From: Syngnathus acus
Taxonomy: Eukaryota; Chordata; Actinopteri; Syngnathiformes; Syngnathidae
Length of the DNA: 64,000 nt
Direction: 5' to 3'
NCBI RefSeq assembly: GCF_901709675.1
Contig: NC_051095.1
Span: 3,161,956-3,225,955, forward strand
The notes under the pieces were generated by a model, which made no database searches, had not been told where the DNA came from, and saw only the letters and a program-made list of their open reading frames with translations. This document shows, in pieces, positions 45,701 to 57,334 of the stretch (positions are counted from its first letter, which is position 1; every line of letters begins with the position of its first letter). The translations under genes and the position numbers were made by a program.

Positions 45701-48006
45701 TGCCCCCACCCGTCATGAGGACGTTCTACAGAAGCACCATAGAGAGCATTCTGACAAGCTGTCTCGGTGTGGTGTGGAGGTTGCAGCGCCTCCGATTGGA
45801 AGAACGTGAGGAGAGTGGTGAGGACAGCAGAGAGGATCATCGGGGCTCCTCTTCCCTCCATTCAGGACATGTCATCCCAGCGCTGCGTGTCCCGAGCCCG
45901 TAACATTATCAGTGACCCGTCACACCCCCACCATGGACTGTTCTCCCTGCTGCCCTCTGGGAAGAGGTTTCGCAGCATCCGCTGCAGGTCCACCAAGTTC
46001 TGCAATAGCTTTTTCCCTGCTGTCGTCAGACAGTTGAACATTCAAACGTAGCATTCCTCTGCACACTTGTAAATACTGTTTTTGTCTCCTGCACTGTTTA
46101 CATACTTTATCACTGCTGCACTTTGTACTTTATAATTATCTTATTTCATATTTTTATATAGAATGTCACTTTTTTAACCAGCCGAAATACCACTACATTG
46201 TTGAAAGCCGTATGCAACGAAATTTCGTTTTGTACACACCTAGTGTTGACAAAATGACAAAGTTCTGTCTAAGTCTAAGTCTAAGTCTTTATTTTATATT
46301 TTTATATATAATGTTACTCTTATTCAACCGCAATATCACCACATTGTGAAAGCTGTATGCAACGAAATTTCGTTTTGTATGCACCCTGTGTAGACAAAAT
46401 GACAATAAAGTTTGTCTAAGTCTAAGTCAAGCGCCCGACTGAACGGCCTCTCCCTCAACTCAGTGCTTCTCACAGGGCCCGACCTGAATAACACTCTGCT
46501 TGGCGTGCTGCTACGTTTCAGGAAATATCTCATTGCTGTCACTGTGGACATCCAGCAGATGTTTTATGGATTCCTGGTGAGGCATGAGCACAGAGATTAC
46601 CTCAGATTTCTGTGGCACAATGACCTGTCTAAAAAGGTTCAAGAGTACCGCTTGCGGGTACACGTCTTCGGCAACAGCCCATCGCCTGCAGTATGGACTA
46701 CCACGTGCTGCTAAGAAAGGTGAAGCAAGGTATGGCACTGACACAACACAGTTTGTGCATAGACATTCCTACGTTGATGATGGACTCGTGTCACTGCCCA
46801 CCGAGTCTGCTGCCATAGACCCGCTGAAACGTACCTGTGCCTCACTCGCCGAGTCTAATTTGAGGCTGCGCAAAATAGCATCGAACAGTGTCACTGTGAT
46901 GAAAGCTTTCGAACCTGAAAAACTGGCCTCTGGCATTAGAGAGCTGGGGCAGGACGATGGTTCTCTCCCTGCGCAGAGGAGCCTAGGCTTATGCTGGGAC
47001 ATTAACACAGACATGCTCACCTTTGAGGTAGCCATTGCTGATAAGCCTTACACTCGCCGTGGGGCGCTGTCAGTTGTCAACAGCGTCTTCGACCCTCTGG
47101 GTCTGGCCGCCCCAGTGACCATCAAAGGCAGGCTGCTACTGACACAAAAGCCAGAACTGCTTGCTCCTCCGGGCGAGTTTGCGGGTTTAGACCTTCTGAG
47201 AGGCCAGTGGAGGCAAGTGCAGGCGCTGGCGAACGAATTCTGGAACCGTTGGAGAAGTGAGTACCTGAGCACTCTCCATCCAAGACGTAAATGGCACAGG
47301 ACACGCCGCGACCTTCAACCTGGGGACATTGTGCTGCTAAAGCAAACTCAAGTGCCAAGGAATGAGTGGCCGATGGCTATGGTCATATCCACCTCCGAGA
47401 GCAGCGATGCAAGGGTCCGGAAGGTTGAGGTGAAAACATCATCCCAAGGCACCTCGAAGACTTACCTGCGGCCCATTTCTGAAGTGGTCATTCTCATGGA
47501 AAAGGCGGATTAAAAGTGGACTGAGAAAAAGGAAAGTAGTTTCAAAGGTTCGTGGCATTACATGCCAGACGGGGAGTGTTCTGCCCTCAGAATTGTTTTC
47601 ATGATGTAAGAAATGTTTTCTATGTAAAGAATCATACACAATGGTTATTTGTCGTTCGGAAGCAAACCGGAAGTGTATTTTGAAATGCACCGGAAGCTGC
47701 GCATGCTTTTGTCGAAGCGACTTGACAACTGATGAGTTGAGAGACGTTAGCGTTACTCGCGTCATCGAAGCGAATCTTTCTCCTCTCCTTATGCTCACGG
47801 AATCAACAGCTGTAAGTTATCATTGTTTTATTGGATAACTTTATTATTGTTTATAAGATAAGAAGAAGATTCATGGGAGAAACTAAGTGTGTTTGTTGTT
47901 TCACTTGCAGTTTCACTCGTTGTGTTTAACACTGAACAGAAATAAAGGGAGCAAGACGCTCTGAATCCTGGCTCAAGTGAGTTGGGCTGGCTGATGATCT
48001 GTGACA
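42797..48006 (+). mobile_element. BEL/Pao LTR retrotransposon B, decayed but longer
   Basis: The 5' LTR is 42797-43162 and the 3' LTR 47577-48006. Gag pieces run 43150-44950, with the same stops and poly-C break as element A; one stop of element A (TGA at 22990) is still CGA here (R-N-D-P). RT pieces include D-I-Q-Q-M-F-Y and F-G-N-S-P-S-P-A-V. This copy keeps the segment 46720-47040 that element A has lost, with Y-V-D-D-G-L (the RT catalytic motif) and S-L-G-L-C-W-D, leading into the A17-peptidase-like region (S-V-F-D-P-L-G-L-A-A-P). The integrase is deleted in both. The longer B copy shows that element A lost sequence after duplication. Confidence 0.82.
45433..46426 (+). mobile_element. Rex1-like LINE inside BEL/Pao element B
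   Basis: Flanked by TCAAGCG (45426-45432 and 46427-46433). It encodes the thumb and C-terminal part of a LINE RT: K-F-L-G-V-H-I-T-D-D, then L-Y-F-L-R-R-M-R-R-A-H, F-Y-R-S-T-I-E-S-I-L-T-S-C, and in the next frame F-S-L-L-P-S-G-K-R-F-R. A frameshift near 45770 separates the last two. The 3' UTR with AACGAAATTTCGTT and a TCTAAG tail is present twice in tandem (about 46200-46290 and 46345-46426). Confidence 0.75.
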
Positions 48007-48040
48007 ACGTACACGAAGTATATTAAAGCTTGGCGTACAT

Positions 48041-48360
48041 CAGGTGTCAAACTCAAGGCCCGGGGGCCAGATACGGCCCGCCACATCATTTTAAGTGGCC
48101 CGCAAAGACAAATTGTGCATCAAATTCGTGTCATTACTAGAATTGTCTTCACTTTTAATATATATATATATTTTTTTAATATTTGACCAGTTTTTACTCG
48201 TCTGATTTGAAAACGAGTTATTTGTCAGTTTGTTTTGTAGCTTTTACTGGATATAATATGAGGTGCTCATACATTAATTTGGGTTGACAGTCATAATGGC
48301 CCTCCGAAAGAAGTTATGACTACAATGCGGCTCGCGAAGAAAATGAGTTTGACACCCCTG
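48041..48360. mobile_element. hAT-type MITE upstream of the second bZIP exon
   Basis: A 320-bp element with CAGGTGTCAAACTCA and TGAGTTTGACACCCCTG ends and the 8-bp target duplication GCGTACAT (48033-48040 and 48361-48368). Same insertion as 25830-26144, with better-preserved left end. Confidence 0.85.
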
Positions 48361-48535
48361 GCGTACATAATACCAAAGTGAGGCATATGCGGATATGATT
48401 TTTGTCCACTTGGGGTCACCGTTCTCACGCTTAACAGTAGGATTGTGTCTGTGCTTGAATGCGTTTTTGGACTTGATACACGCTTTTAGCTGATCATAGC
48501 GAACATCTGTTGTTGTTTTTTCTCCCCTCTCTTAG

Positions 48536-49162
48536 GAGCTCCTGACTCTGGAAGCTTCGAATTCCGCCCCGGAAAAGGAAATCAAAGCGTTAAAAAAAGA
48601 GATCCGGCACTACAACAGCGCCCTGGAGCGCCACCGGCCCTTTTGTGTCCTCCGAGGTTCCGTGCAGGTGGACGCCCTCCAGACTTCCACGTCTGTCACC
48701 TCCAAAGCGGAGCTTGGTGAAAACCCTCATCCAATGCCCTCATCTGATTTAGTCCCTTCCTCCCTGTTTACACACGCTCCTCATTCGCTGTTTAGCAATG
48801 ACGCCCACATAGAATTACCCTCGTCCACCTTCTCCACGCTTCACCCCGAAGACATCCTCTCAGTCACATCTGAAATGTTCCCCATTGAAGATCCGGGAGC
48901 GCCGCCGCTCGACCCGCATCAATACAAGAACGCTTTAATATCGGCGCAGACCAACGGCGATGGGACCTTAAAGCCGAGTCAGATAACGCCAACGCTCGAG
49001 TCCCTGCCGTGTTCGATTCCCGTTCCGCCCAACACTCCAGACGGATTTTTCCCTTTAAACACACCTTTGGTGGAGCCGTACCCGGAAGAGCTGTCGCTAT
49101 CTACCTTCCTGGAGGAAAATGACTGGATTCTGAATGCGGACAATAATCCCACCACTCTTTAA
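48536..49162 (+). CDS. Terminal exon of a BATF/AP-1-like bZIP protein, 5' exons missing (copy B)
   Basis: A 208-codon open frame after the same acceptor, ending TAA at 49160-49162. It differs from copy A by two conservative-looking residue changes near the C-terminus (Asp to Glu in V-x-P-Y-P, Lys to Glu in F-L-E-x-N-D). The frame has no lesion in either copy. As in copy A, the exon begins in the middle of the leucine zipper and no basic-region exon is found upstream; BEL/Pao element B ends about 530 bp before it. The close match between copies may reflect a recent duplication rather than selection. Confidence 0.6.
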   Translation, partial: ELLTLEASNSAPEKEIKALKKEIRHYNSALERHRPFCVLRGSVQVDALQTSTSVTSKAELGENPHPMPSSDLVPSSLFTHAPHSLFSNDAHIELPSSTFSTLHPEDILSVTSEMFPIEDPGAPPLDPHQYKNALISAQTNGDGTLKPSQITPTLESLPCSIPVPPNTPDGFFPLNTPLVEPYPEELSLSTFLEENDWILNADNNPTTL

Positions 49163-49509
49163 GGTCAACCAAAAAAAAAAGGTCGTGGTGTTCTTTTTTT
49201 TGGCCTAAGTACCCGTGGAAACTACAGGATTATGACACGGGGCCCTCTTTACTTTCACTTGTGTTCTCTTGTGTTATTTCCTTTTTTCAAGGGGGCGCAG
49301 GGGACACATTCTATGTTCATTTGCATATTTATTTATTTAATCTCAATGAGTAACATTGGCTGTCAACTGATCCACTGATTTCACAGTTATTTTTTGGTGC
49401 AATTTTCGCAAAGCAGCTATTGTGAACTAACTAAATGAAGAGTAATAAAAATGGCTTGATTAGAAATATTAGATTTCTGATGCTTCATTTTTAAAGGTAG
49501 GAGATAAGT
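49163..49509. other. 3' UTR-like sequence after the second bZIP exon
   Basis: Near-identical to 26947-27309; no gene seen. Confidence 0.4.
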
Positions 49510-50560
49510 GAGGATTTTCAAACTAGTTTCTGAGTAGGGTTTTATAGTAGGCTTAGGGTTTCAGACTACAATTAGGGTTTCAAAGTGGGGTTTTAAAATG
49601 GGGTTATGGTTTCAAATGAGATTTTCAGACGAGGGTTGGAGTTTTAAATTCAAGCTTTCAAAGTAGCGTTTTAATTTACATTTAGAGTTTAAAATTGGGG
49701 TTTTCATTAGATTTATTTATTTTGTGGCAGAGGTCTTTTAGAAATATGCTGGGAACAATACAAAAAAAGTCATTGGCATTTCATTGCTTTAGAGATTTTT
49801 ATTGTATGTGATCAATGAATTCGGTACCACCCTCCAGTTTGAGACGCAGACTGACGCCATCTTGTGGTCACAAGTGGTTCTGTCTTAGGATGCACGTTCA
49901 TTGTACATCATTACAAAACGTGGTAAAAAAAAATTCTAACTAACAAAAAACTGTTCTGTACATGGTCATTTTTCCAATCAAAAAATAGGGACAAGGTGAT
50001 GTTTTTGTCATTTGTGATGTCATGAGGATTTGTCTCTGAACTAAGAACTGAACAAGTTCGTTAAGTACGGTTTCAAACTAGGGTTAGGGTTTTCAACTAG
50101 GGTTTCCAACTCAGGTTACGGTTTTAAACTAGGGTTTCAAATTAGATTTAGGTTTTCAAAGTAGGGTTTCATACTAAGGACACGGTTTCAAAGTAAGGTT
50201 TAAAGCTCGGGTTTAAAACTAGGGTTAGGGTTTTAAAGTAGGGTTTCAAATTAGATTTAGGTTTTCAAAGTAGGGTTTCATACTAAGGACACGGTTTCAA
50301 AGTAAGGTTTAAAGCTCGGGTTTAAAACTAGGGTTAGGGTTTTAAAGTAGGGTTTAAAACTAAGTTTAGGGTTTCAAAGTAGGTTTTAAAACTAGGATTA
50401 GGGTTTCAAAGTAGGGTTTCATATTAGGGTTTGGGTTTCAAATGAAGGTTTCATACTAGGGTCAGGGTTTCAAAGTAGGGTTTAAAGTTAGTTTGAAACC
50501 CTGGTTTAAAATCCTAACCCTAGTTTGAAACATTACTTTGAAACCCTAACCCTGTCAATT
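49510..50560. repeat. Telomere-like degenerate minisatellite B
   Basis: The same array as at 27310-28205, but longer. A segment of about 109 bp is duplicated in tandem (from 50134 and again from 50243), and an extra TTTCCAACTCAGGTTACGG stretch is present near 50103. It ends in the same inverted segment (CCCTAACCCTAG near 50520). Confidence 0.8.
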
Positions 50561-51297
50561 TTAACATAAATACATACAAAAAAAAATTGTGTATCAATAA
50601 ATGTATAATAAACCTTATCCTTAGTTCATTAACTAATAGTTTCAAACATCTAAATACTATATTAATAGTATAAATGACATACAGAAAATATATATAAATG
50701 TGTGCGTGTGTTGTGGGTAACATGTAGATGTAGCTAAAGTATACATTCAGGAAATATGTTTTTAGAACTCATTATTATAACAACATTTATACAACAAGGT
50801 ACAAGTGTACATACTGTAAATATGTTTTTAGAAATATTTTCTTATTACAAGATTTTTTAGAACAAGGTACGATACTGTAAATATGCTTTTGGACCTCTTA
50901 TTATTATAACAACTTTTTTTAAAACAAGGTACAAGTGTACGTACTGCATTGTGTGGTAAAAATTTAAATAAAATCGAACTAAAAATCTAACTTAAACGCA
51001 GGTACCTGAGTACAAATATAAGATCTTAAAAGGGCACATTTCTTTCTTTTATATTACACATCCTTTTTTTTTTTGGTAAACAAAACTGGCCATAGTTGAA
51101 TCTTTCACCCAGCGCTCCACTTTTCCACATGCAATATGGCGGCAAAGTTGACCTACGTTCAGCAATCAAACTGGGTTTATGGATATTTTCAATGATAAAA
51201 GCCCTCGACGATCACGTGATTTCACGGAAAACCAAACTTTAATTTACGTTGTAGTTACGCAGCCCACCAGGGGGCGGCGCTGTTTCAACGAGTGGTT
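50561..51297. other. AT-rich spacer and upstream block of copy 6
   Basis: Paralogous to 28206-28948. It contains the ATATGGCGGC segment and CCACCAGGGGGCGGCGC shortly before a (TA)n run (51298-51330). No gene is seen. Confidence 0.45.
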
Positions 51298-51458
51298 TAT
51301 ATATATATATATATATATATATACTATATATATTTTAAGACGCGCCCGCGCACGCACACACACGCACAGTCATATGCGGGAGTCGAACTCATGGTCCATG
51401 CACACAAGACAGTCGAGCCATCCCCACACACAGTTTATTAACATACTGTAGGACTGAG

Positions 51459-51489
51459 TGACGTCATCGCCGGGCTGAACTCCAATTGG
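51459..51489 (+). promoter_or_regulatory. SXY-like promoter module of copy 6
   Basis: TGACGTCA (51459-51466), 18-nt gap, ATTGG (51485-51489). The downstream GAAGCGC...GCGCTTC stem is intact. This is the complete module that copy 4, its higher-order partner, has lost. Confidence 0.65.
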
Positions 51490-51619
51490 CTTGCCTGAGA
51501 AGTAATCGAAGCGCGTCCTGCGCTTCGCTGTTGTTCCGCGTTCGCCTCTTGGACGACGAGTCGCAACTATGACCGAATACCCTGCTTGACGAAAATCGAA
51601 AAACACATTGATGATTGGA

Positions 51620-54260
51620 ATGAATTTACTTGCATTCTTTGTTTTGGCTGTGCAACTATACAGCGTGAAGCCTGGTAAGTTGGACTTTTCGGTTTATTGT
51701 TCTAAAGATTGACGCTCTTGATTTGGAAGTGACGCAGTCATTATTGTGTATTGCTTTCGTTTTCGCCACTCGTTTGTTGCGTCGGCATTTTAAGTTCTTT
51801 CACCTGAACGCCCGCTTTGTCAGTTATACGGGAATATATTGCTATTATTATAAATGTAATAAAGTTGGAAAACTTAAAAATGGCACAAATCAAAGTGATG
51901 TGCCCCAGCATAAATATGCAATCGATGAAATATGGAAAAGCCTACGCACAAGAATGAAATGTTGTACAGGGGAGTCTTTGCAATTCATAATTAACATTTC
52001 ACAGTCATGGCAATAAAAATGTGTCTCATCTTTCAGAAAAAAACATTGTATAGCCTCCTTACATTATAATGTCGATAAGAGTCATCATGTCTCCGTAAAT
52101 GATATAAGGCAGTTCTTTTGTTCAGACAAGTGACATTTTTTTTAGATGTTACCTGCTGACAGTTTCGACTGTGAGGAAGACTGGAGACACAGTCGAAACT
52201 GTCAGCAGGTAACATCTAAAAGTTGTACTAAGTTCATCTTGTTTTTCCTTTTCAATTACTTCACTGGTTCTTCTATATCAAACAAATTATTTTAGGTGTA
52301 TTTACCTGACATGTTCTTCCGCCTTCATCAGATCTGATGAAGGCGGAAGAACCCGCCGAAACATGTCAGTTAAATACACCTAAAATAATTTGTTTGATAT
52401 AGAAGAACCAGTGAAGTAACATCTAAAAGTGTTTCACTTGTCTGAACAAAAGGATTTCCTCATATTATTATTGGATTTTTTGTCTGCAAATTAAAGAGAA
52501 TGGCAAAAGTTATGTCATTAGATTTCTTTCATCAGTGGATGTCAATCACTGCTGAGGGGCATCGAATATCTCGCTTAGGGCGTCACACTGAAATCTTAAC
52601 ATATTAACAACTGAAAGAAAAAAACAAAGGCAGGTTGTCACATTCAAGTTTGACAAGTTTGTGCGGAAGAACACGTTTGGAGAAACATGACATTTCCAAT
52701 TTCAAGTGCTGCAAAGTTCCATCTGCAGGCAGAATCATTGAAAATATGAAGATTGATTTGATCATGTGTGTCATTTTTGTGTTTGCCTTCCAGTCATTCA
52801 CACGTTCAATTATTTCTCGACGGGCTCTCAAGTTGCAAAGCTACCAGAGTACTGGGAGGCCGCGTATGTTGACGGCGTTCAGATTCTGCACTTTGACAGC
52901 AACCACAGGAAAGCAAAAGCGAAACAAGACTGGGTGGACAAAATCACAGAAGATGATCCGCACTACTGGGAGAGAGAGACGGCGGGCAGTATTCGTGAGG
53001 AGCAGGTCTTCAAAGTCAACATTGAAACCGCTAAAAAGCGCTTCAACCAAACTGGAGGTTTGTTTACGTCCAACCTTCTGCTCGTCAAATGACCCTTTTT
53101 TTGTCACTGCTGGCTTCTCTCTGATCATCGTCCTCGCTGAATCTTGTGCGCCATCCTTTCAGGTGTTCACATGCTTCAGTGGATGTACGGCTGTGAATGG
53201 AATGATGAGACTGGGGAGGTTGATGGTTGGGAGCACCACAGTTACGATGGAGAAGACTTCATATCATTTGAGCTGAAGACGATGAGCTGGATCGCAGCAC
53301 ATCCGCAAGCTTTCATCACCAAACTCAAGTGGGACCAATTGGAAGAGAGGAATCAATACAATAAGAATTTTTTCACTGAGGAGTGTCCTTTATGGTTGAA
53401 GAAGCACGTGAGCAACGGGAGGGAGTTCCTGACCAGAACCGGTACATTGTCCTCTCACGCCTTCTCTGCGTCTTTCAAGCTCACACACAATGTCCATCTT
53501 TGACGCTCTTTCAAGTTGTTTCTTTTCCTCCATGCACATCCTCCACTCTTCTCTCCATCTTTGCGCGCAGAGCTTCCCACGGTGTCTCTCCTGCAGAAGA
53601 CGCCTTCCTCTCCAATCACCTGCCACGCCACGGGTTTCTACCCCAGGACGTCGGACCTCTTTTGGAGGAAGGACGGCGAGCAGATCCACGAGGACGTGGA
53701 GATGGGGGAGACCCTCCCCAACCACGACGGAACCTTCCAGACCACGGCCGACCTTAAAGTGGAGCTGACGCCCGCCGCGGAGGGCCGCTACGAATGCGTG
53801 TTCAAACTGGATGGCGTCCGGGAGGAGATGGTCACCAAGCTGTACGCCAGAAGCATCCTGAGCAACGTGCGCATCCAGGGTGAGCCACGCGTCAGACACG
53901 GCTCGGCATCACGCCGACAGTCGTTCACGTGTCTCGTTTTGTTGCCATGTGAAGAAGAGGAAGACAGGAAGAAGGCGGTGGCCATCGCTGTCCCGCTGGT
54001 GGTCCTGGCTCTGGTGGCGGTGGCGGTGGGGGTGTTCCTGGCCAAGCGTCCCAAAAGCCAAAAAGGTGAACGACGACACAAATGTTTGCTCCGTTTGTGG
54101 CGATTCCTAATCTCCTCTCGCTTCTCTTCCATTTCAGCCAATTACGCTCCAGCTTGTAAGTGAGACGTTTTCCGCTTGCTGTTTTGAAAAAATGCCAATG
54201 CCTTGAATGTATTTTCTTTATGCTCCCTCAGCCAGCGCCTCATCTTCTGAGCAGGATTGA
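51620..54260 (+). CDS. MHC class I heavy chain copy 6 (intact, 354 aa)
   Basis: Exons: 51620-51674, 52794-53057, 53163-53441, 53571-53879, 53955-54065, 54138-54155, 54232-54260. Both alpha2 cysteines are present (second TGT 53384-53386). Groove differences include Ser at 9, R-E-E-Q-V in the alpha1 helix and D-Q-L-E-E-R-N in the alpha2 helix bend where the others have D-Q-D-D-G-x-N; the 159-equivalent is Phe and the 171-equivalent His. The transmembrane exon is 111 nt, lacking six bases (Ala-Leu) of the hydrophobic core, so the helix is two residues shorter. The leader has Lys for Thr (S-V-K-P). The tail is of the S-S-A-S-S-S-E-Q-D type. With a full promoter module and intact disulfides, it is among the best candidates for an expressed gene in the window. 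Confidence 0.88.
52144..52420. repeat. Fold-back elements in intron 1 of copy 6
   Basis: Both palindromes are complete. The first (52144-52217) has perfect 30-bp arms; the second (about 52256-52420) has one mismatch in the right arm (GTCAGTTAAATAC). Confidence 0.72.
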
Positions 54261-55099
54261 ATGAACCTCACTAAGGTTGAAGGGATGTCTTCTTTTCTTG
54301 GGTGCCACGCTTGATTGAATCATCGCATTCCAACTGTATGAAATATTTGGAAATGTTTCTTATTTCAAATTGAAGTGCAACAGTTTTACAAGTGCAGTGA
54401 ATTCTAATTGTATTTACTTCACTAGTTCTTCCAAATACCGCTAGAGGGAGCCAACATACCACAAGTAATATCTGCATCACACGTTGCTTTTTTTTAAGTG
54501 CTTTTTTGTTAAGCGAACTACTGATCAATTTGATATGAGTTTGAGTATCATTATAAAAATGTTTGAAATGAGGTTTCTGGTCACTGTATTTTCACTTGTG
54601 GATATATAATTTAGCAAGGATAAGCAAAAAATTTATGATAAAGAACACGTCTTTTTTCTGTTGTCTTCTAAAAAAAAAATACAAAACACATTCCTATTTA
54701 CAGAGAAGTCCATGTGGAGTTTATTTTGTTATTTTTATTTTATTTATCTCCGTCATTGATGTGTATTTTGATCAATAGACAATTCAACTTTAGCAAGTAA
54801 ACGCATATTTACATAATTATGCTTGAGAAGGAACAAGATGAAGAAAATCTTATAGTTCCTGCCCCCTTCCACATAATAATAAAATAAAACAACATAATAA
54901 GTGCAAAACTTCATCAAGTACAAACCAAACACCTCACGAGAAAATATATACAAAACCTGACAAGAAATAACTAAATTCATAAATATAAAGTGAAATGTCA
55001 ACTCTTACGGCTGTCCATATAATCTTATTGTTCTGTCGTTTCAGATTTTTTTCAATTGGAATATATTTATACAATACTTTATCTCATTGAAAAGAGAAG
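54261..55099. other. 3' flank of copy 6, no gene seen
   Basis: Standard class I 3' flank, AT-rich and non-coding. Confidence 0.45.
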
Positions 55100-55562
55100 G
55101 TACGAATAGAAATCGATGGAACTGAAATTGAAAGGGTGCAGGAAAACAAATTTCTTGGGGTAGATGACAGGCTGAGTTGCTGAGTCAGACTATGGAGCAG
55201 TGTAAGTGAGGAACTCAAGCAAAGTCCAAATATCCACCAGTTTAAAAAAATGTTCAAAAATATGTTGTTTAGCAGGTACAAGGACTAAAAATGCCAAATG
55301 GCTACACAAAAGCAAAAATAAAACAGGATAACAAGTTGAAAGTGTGTAGATTTATACGTTGAATCATTAGTTTATTGGATAAACTGAGAAAGTGGTAGGA
55401 ATCTAAAAAGGTATGCTTCTTCCTACTCCTTTTCGAGCATTCTTTGCTATTGATTTTTTTTGGTTCTATTGGTTTGTTGGTTTGTTTGTTTGTTGTACGG
55501 ACTTACATATGACACTTTAGTGTTATTTGTTTTATTTTTTATCTTTTTTAGTTTTAAATATA

Positions 55563-55593
<31 letters not shown>

Positions 55594-55594
55594 T
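55100..55594 (+). mobile_element. LINE 3' fragment in the copy 6 flank
   Basis: The same remnant as at 8918, with an 8-bp deletion in F-L-G-V-I-I (GGGGTAGATGAC) and an ATCA tail of about 30 bp. Confidence 0.6.
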
Positions 55595-56889
55595 GTTGGG
55601 TTGTGTCCACAATTTAGGGAGCGCGGTACCTGCGCCTCACGGCAAAAGCCATTGCCAATCACCTGTCATCCAATTTACTCACTGCGTGCTCGTTTGATTT
55701 CTTCAGATTTAGGAAAATGCCAAGACACTGAAGCAGAAATTAGACTTACAGAGGTTGGTTGAGTTCAATCATAATTCTCGTTAAGAAAGCTCTGTTTTCA
55801 GGAAAGTACAATACAGCGCTGGGCCTTTCAAGAACAGAAAGTCTCCATTCCGAAAAGGCAATGTTCAAGGTTCTTCGGTCAGCTTATATTCAGTCGCACA
55901 TGCCGGTGTGGGCCGAGTTTGATGGGTGATGAGTCTTTGGGGTGGGGCAAGTTCGCAGGAGATTTTGATTCCGTGGGAGTGGGTGCTGCTTCGGTGAGAG
56001 CTGGTTCCGTGGGGTGGGTGCTGATTATGGGCGATTCGGTGTGTGTGTGGGGGGGCTGTTGTCTTCCATCCCGTCTTTCAGCCTTGGCGATCATCTTTGG
56101 CCGGGTTCTTGGCTGTCTCCCTCTGGCACCTGCTGGTTTTATCTCCAAGTGACCTTCCTGTAAACATTCTGCTCCATTCTTGCACATACACTGTCGCACC
56201 TCATCCATTTGTCATTCTTTCAATTTTGTCATTTTGTACGGAATTATGTGAGCTTTTGGCTGTGACATCATCAATTTATTAATGTTCCCTGACTATGCAA
56301 AGTTCTTACTCACCACTTACCATGTTTTTGTTTGTTCTTTTGATACTCCATGTACTTGCTTACGTCATCATATTCTTAGTTTAATCATGCTTCCAACCAT
56401 ATCTTTTCTTTGTTAGGCAAAATATTTCCCTCTGTCCTGAACGTTCAGTAGTCATCGAAAACTGGCGTCTAGCATTAGTCAAAACATAAGATACAATCAA
56501 GTACTGAACATTTTTAGACGACTTTGGCAGTGTCCGTGATTTTGAGAATCATCAGGCATGCATTAAACAGTTCCTTAAGGGTCATCAAGCTATTCAAGCA
56601 ATATATCAAAAAACATTTGTAATTTCAAAGTGCTCAGAAATATATTTCCGATCATAAAGTTATAAAAACCTTTGTCATTACCACCTATCAAAAATGTCTA
56701 GTTATGTATTCTTTATTGATTTGGTGTGTAGGTATAATTATACGCTTAAAATATTTCTTTTATTGCTTTAATATGTGAATATACTTGTCTGCTTATGTAC
56801 TTTATTCAATGAGGTTTGAGCATATCTGTTTTTGTAGCTAGGCAGGACTTTTTGTATTTCGACCCCATTCCTTCACAATCAATCAATCC

Positions 56890-56931
<42 letters not shown>

Positions 56932-57003
56932 GAACCAATCAATCATTTTGCCTTTTAAACCCACATAAAGCTAGCTCCACAGTGACTTAAATATGGCACT
57001 TTA
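55595..57003. other. Distal flank of copy 6
   Basis: Shared class I flank with the uninterrupted TGCTG site and an (ATCA)n run (56877-56944) with interruptions. No gene is recognised. Confidence 0.45.
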
Positions 57004-57246
57004 AAGTGTTATGGATTGTATTTTATTTGTATTCATTTCCCCCCTCCTTTTATGTTTGAAATATGTTCGGAATAGACTCATCATCAACAGTTACGCATTC
57101 ATCGATTGTCATACGTTCAACTGCTCTGCATTTCAAGTCACAGCCAACAAACAGGGCCACCCCCCCTCCCTTCTTGTTTCTTCTACGAGGGAAATAACAG
57201 AAAACGACAATATAAGAACAAATAATCAATTGCTCTTAAGGAGTAG
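57004..57246 (-). mobile_element. LINE endonuclease fragment
   Basis: Third copy of the K-K-G-G-G-V-A-L-F-V fragment, further broken by small indels near 57050. Confidence 0.5.
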
Positions 57247-57334
57247 TATTGGCCTCTTAAACAATAAAGATCTCAATAAGGGACCAAGCATTGCAATTTA
57301 CGAAATAAAAAAGAAATAAAATCTAACTTCTATA

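Larger units (their letters stand above)
25796..48006. repeat. Higher-order duplication unit A (about 22.2 kb)
   Basis: Order: hAT MITE, bZIP exon, telomere-like array, class I copy 4, hAT relic, class I copy 5, BEL/Pao. The same order restarts at 48007. Offsets between paralogous landmarks are 22216 (bZIP exon), 22335 (copies 4 and 6), about 22450 (hAT coding) and 22519 (copies 5 and 7), growing only through small indels. The earlier part of the window (copy 3 - BEL/Pao at 18.2-25.8 kb) is the end of a preceding, differently structured unit. Confidence 0.85.
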
